Source: Varroa destructor
Lineage: Eukaryota; Arthropoda; Arachnida; Mesostigmata; Varroidae
Direction of reading: 5' to 3'
DNA length: 64,000 nucleotides
Assembly (NCBI RefSeq): GCF_002443255.2
Contig: NW_019211457.1
Coordinates: forward strand, 13,925,353-13,989,352
Under the pieces are notes generated by a model. That model made no database searches. It was given only the letters and a program-made list of their open reading frames with translations, and had not been told where the DNA came from. The stretch's first letter is position 1; each line of letters opens with the position of its first letter. Below, one piece after another: positions 61,830 through 64,000 of this stretch. The position numbers were made by a program, and so were the translations under genes.

Positions 61830-63454
61830 CATGCATGAGTCAAATTGATTTCATTTATCACAGTTCGTCCAGCTTCATCGCGTAGCTAAACGGGTCTTTT
61901 GGCAGAGTATATACATTAGGCACAGTTTTACTGCAAGCCACTTGCTTTTACTGAAGTGTTCAGTAATCTACCTCAATCCCCCCAAATCATTCCCTTAGTG
62001 CCACTCATCAAAACGTTGGCACCAGTGCTCGATGTTTACAGGAAATTCTGATGTTTTCTCCTCCAGGCGCTGTCTTCCTTTAGCTGCTCCTTACAGTTCA
62101 CTATATGTCAACAAATCCTCCTGGAGAAGCATTGAGTTGGCCGATGACTACGGATGGATCTATATTGACGATTAGTTTGTCTTCTGCTGCTATTAAGCGG
62201 ATCGTCTGTATCAACCCTGTTGAAATGGCTTCACATTCCGACTAACCAAGGCAGTAACTGCTGCTGCTGCCGCTGCAGTACCCGACAAGTTGAACGGTGA
62301 TTTCTCAACATCGACGTACGTAGGTAGTCAGTCATCACACTCTGTTATAGAAGCTCTTCCGCGGCACGTACCACCTCACTGTTTGGTTACTGAAGACGAA
62401 TCAGGTAGACCGCAGTACAACGTTCGCTCAGTATAATTACGCTGAGTTAAGGATCCTAGTGCAGCGAAACATGCAGAGCGTTATCGAACAGTTGCCTCGA
62501 GGAACAGGAGTCCAGGATATTAGCGCTGCTGTTGGAAGATGAATGGCGACATATATCCTTTCCAGGTACAGTACACAAGCAGAGGACACCTATCTTTAAT
62601 TCGATTATTTGTAACGCGGTTCTATTGTTAGTTGTATGAAACGCGAACGTTGATTCGGTTCAAAACGAGCGACGTCATAAAGATGCCAGTGCACACGAGG
62701 CGTGCTGCACGTTCCGCTTCCGCATGGTAGCTAGCGGATGCTGCTAATATATTGTAACGCTAAATACGAACACCCGAAGATGATTCGTGTGTAAGCCGGA
62801 ATAGAACAGCATCGCATCTCAGAGTTCAGTGAGTAGGTCATCTGATTATGAGTAATATTGCCCACAGCTTTCGTGAAAACTAATTTCTTTTATTATTTTC
62901 GATATGAAATTTTCCAGGCCGTTGTAAAGGCATGTTTCGCGTAGGCTCACTTAGGACATCTGGTGATGATCGAGTGACGCACGTTAAATCAATAGTGCAC
63001 TTAATAAATGCATCTAAACTGACTCTTCGTCGGAACGAACTAACCGTGGCTTGCTGGATAGAGTCCGCCACATCTGTTTTCTGTAATGTTACAGAAAAAC
63101 GTACCGTTTTCAAAATCGCGATGCAATGCAAGGATTTCATCATATCCTATTGTTCAATGCCACAGGTTGACAATATCTCTTCGTAGACTCTTTTGATGGA
63201 AAGAAGATTGTTCGAGAGTACGAAAAAAAAATAATGTTTCGAACCTCGGCGGAAACTGTAGCCTAGGACAACATTTATATAGAAGTGTGAGTGGGTGTGA
63301 TGAAGATAAATATATTAGCCTGACAGAAAGCACCAGATACGGCAACACAACTTTTATCCCACTTTTCTATTTATAGAGCGAAGCTAAATAGAAAACAACG
63401 TTTGTTTCGGCAAATTTCCATTCTACTAGTAACATTGATGAAATACTGATGAAT

Positions 63455-63501
63455 TTTTAGCTAAATCATTCCCAAGGCTTAGGGATATGATTTAGCTAAA
63501 A
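63455..63501. repeat. 15-bp inverted repeat (hairpin)
   Basis: The arm TTTTAGCTAAATCAT (63455-63469) and its exact reverse complement (63487-63501) flank a 17-base spacer. The spacer itself starts TCCC and ends GGGAT, so the stem can extend by four more pairs past a one-base bulge. No coding feature is nearby. A transposon end pair is unlikely because only 17 bases separate the arms. Confidence 0.9.
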
Positions 63502-63663
63502 TTTAGCCTGGCGCACAACCTGGTGATGATATAGGTAGAATGAATATAACACTTTAAATAAAGAAAATGTATTTTATAGTTGTTACTGCACTTTGCTTGT
63601 TTGCAGACGCTGTGCATGGTTGTCTGTACTGCTGTGCATATATGAATCCATATGTAGATCACC

Positions 63664-63668
<5 letters not shown>

Positions 63669-63711
<43 letters not shown>

Positions 63712-63719
63712 CTAATACG
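63669..63719. repeat. (TA)25 microsatellite
   Basis: About 51 uninterrupted bases. It lies inside a 69-codon open frame (63567-63776), where it would encode alternating Tyr-Ile. A pure TA tract has no stop in the phase read as TAT-ATA, so it keeps a frame open by itself. Confidence 0.98.
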
Positions 63720-64000
63720 AGTGAAGGGGTATTGACTGATTTAGAAGAGAGATTGGCTGAAAAGACTGAGGTATAGTTTGCTTATCTTCAATAGTAAGGA
63801 CGTTCGATTTACTCAGTCGGGTTGACTAAAGGTATGACAACAACTGGCAATAGTAGCTTACGGGAATCTGACAGCCGAATTCATTTGCTTAAATTGTTAT
63901 TGCAGAACAATAGATGTTAGAACTTGGTTAGCTATAACAGCGATTGTACTTTTTTTATGATATACTACGGATCTATAAATTACACAACCTGGAAATACGG

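Larger units (their letters stand above)
50309..64000. other. Non-coding stretch rich in simple repeats
   Basis: Holds most of the long simple repeats, the 22-bp palindrome (56484), the 19-bp tandem (51710) and the 63455 hairpin. The longest frames are 111 codons (59338-59673, minus) and 105 codons (56096-56413, minus, very Phe/Leu/Ser-rich). Neither carries a known motif. Confidence 0.55.

Noticed and set aside
63237..63275. TTTCGAACCT as a further SINE-like copy
   Set aside because: The match is limited to about ten bases, and the blocks expected on either side are absent.
1..64000. Bacterial, phage or CRISPR-type system
   Set aside because: No long or clustered ORFs, no regularly spaced repeats with unique spacers, and eukaryote-style microsatellites, mariner and SINE-like repeats throughout.
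1..64000. LTR retrotransposon ends
   Set aside because: The only long direct repeat is 46 bases, far too short for an LTR pair, and no gag or pol motifs lie between its units.

Overview
The window looks like animal, probably invertebrate, nuclear DNA. The base composition is moderately AT-rich (about 40% GC by eye) and CpG is not visibly depleted. Simple repeats are common, mostly (TA)n, and there is one 100-base assembly gap at 18581-18680. It carries a decayed mariner transposase and several old copies of a short interspersed repeat with a pol III B-box-like motif. There is no bacterial or phage gene organisation: no tightly packed ORFs, no operons and no ribosome-binding-site pattern. An arthropod such as a mite or insect would fit, but nothing here fixes the lineage.

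Coding content is very low. At this composition a stop is expected about every 16-18 codons, so 64 kb read in six frames should give a longest open stretch of roughly 150 codons by chance. The longest I found, about 172 codons on the minus strand at 11435-11950, is only slightly above that. No reading frame outside the mariner fossil resembles a protein family I know. Two minus-strand segments are listed as weak exon candidates because an open frame coincides with splice-like signals: 10483-10758 and 49936-50269. Neither should be treated as an established gene.

Layout: 1-10.4 kb is ordinary non-coding DNA with one divergent repeat pair (1040 and 3719). 10.4-12 kb holds a GC-richer block whose minus strand is poor in stops in one frame. 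17.2-17.6 kb is the mariner fossil. 19.8-20.7 kb holds a weak SINE-like copy and a perfect 46-base direct repeat. 35.07-35.13 kb is a perfect 24-bp hairpin. 35.6-44.8 kb contains four copies of the SINE-like family, all in the same orientation. 49-64 kb is richer in microsatellites, including (CTAG)9, (TA)14, (TA)28, A26 and an imperfectly palindromic AT tract.

I found no multi-gene system, CRISPR array, rRNA gene or convincing functional tRNA gene. The most informative signals are local rearrangement footprints (direct repeat, hairpin, palindromes) and the repeat family.
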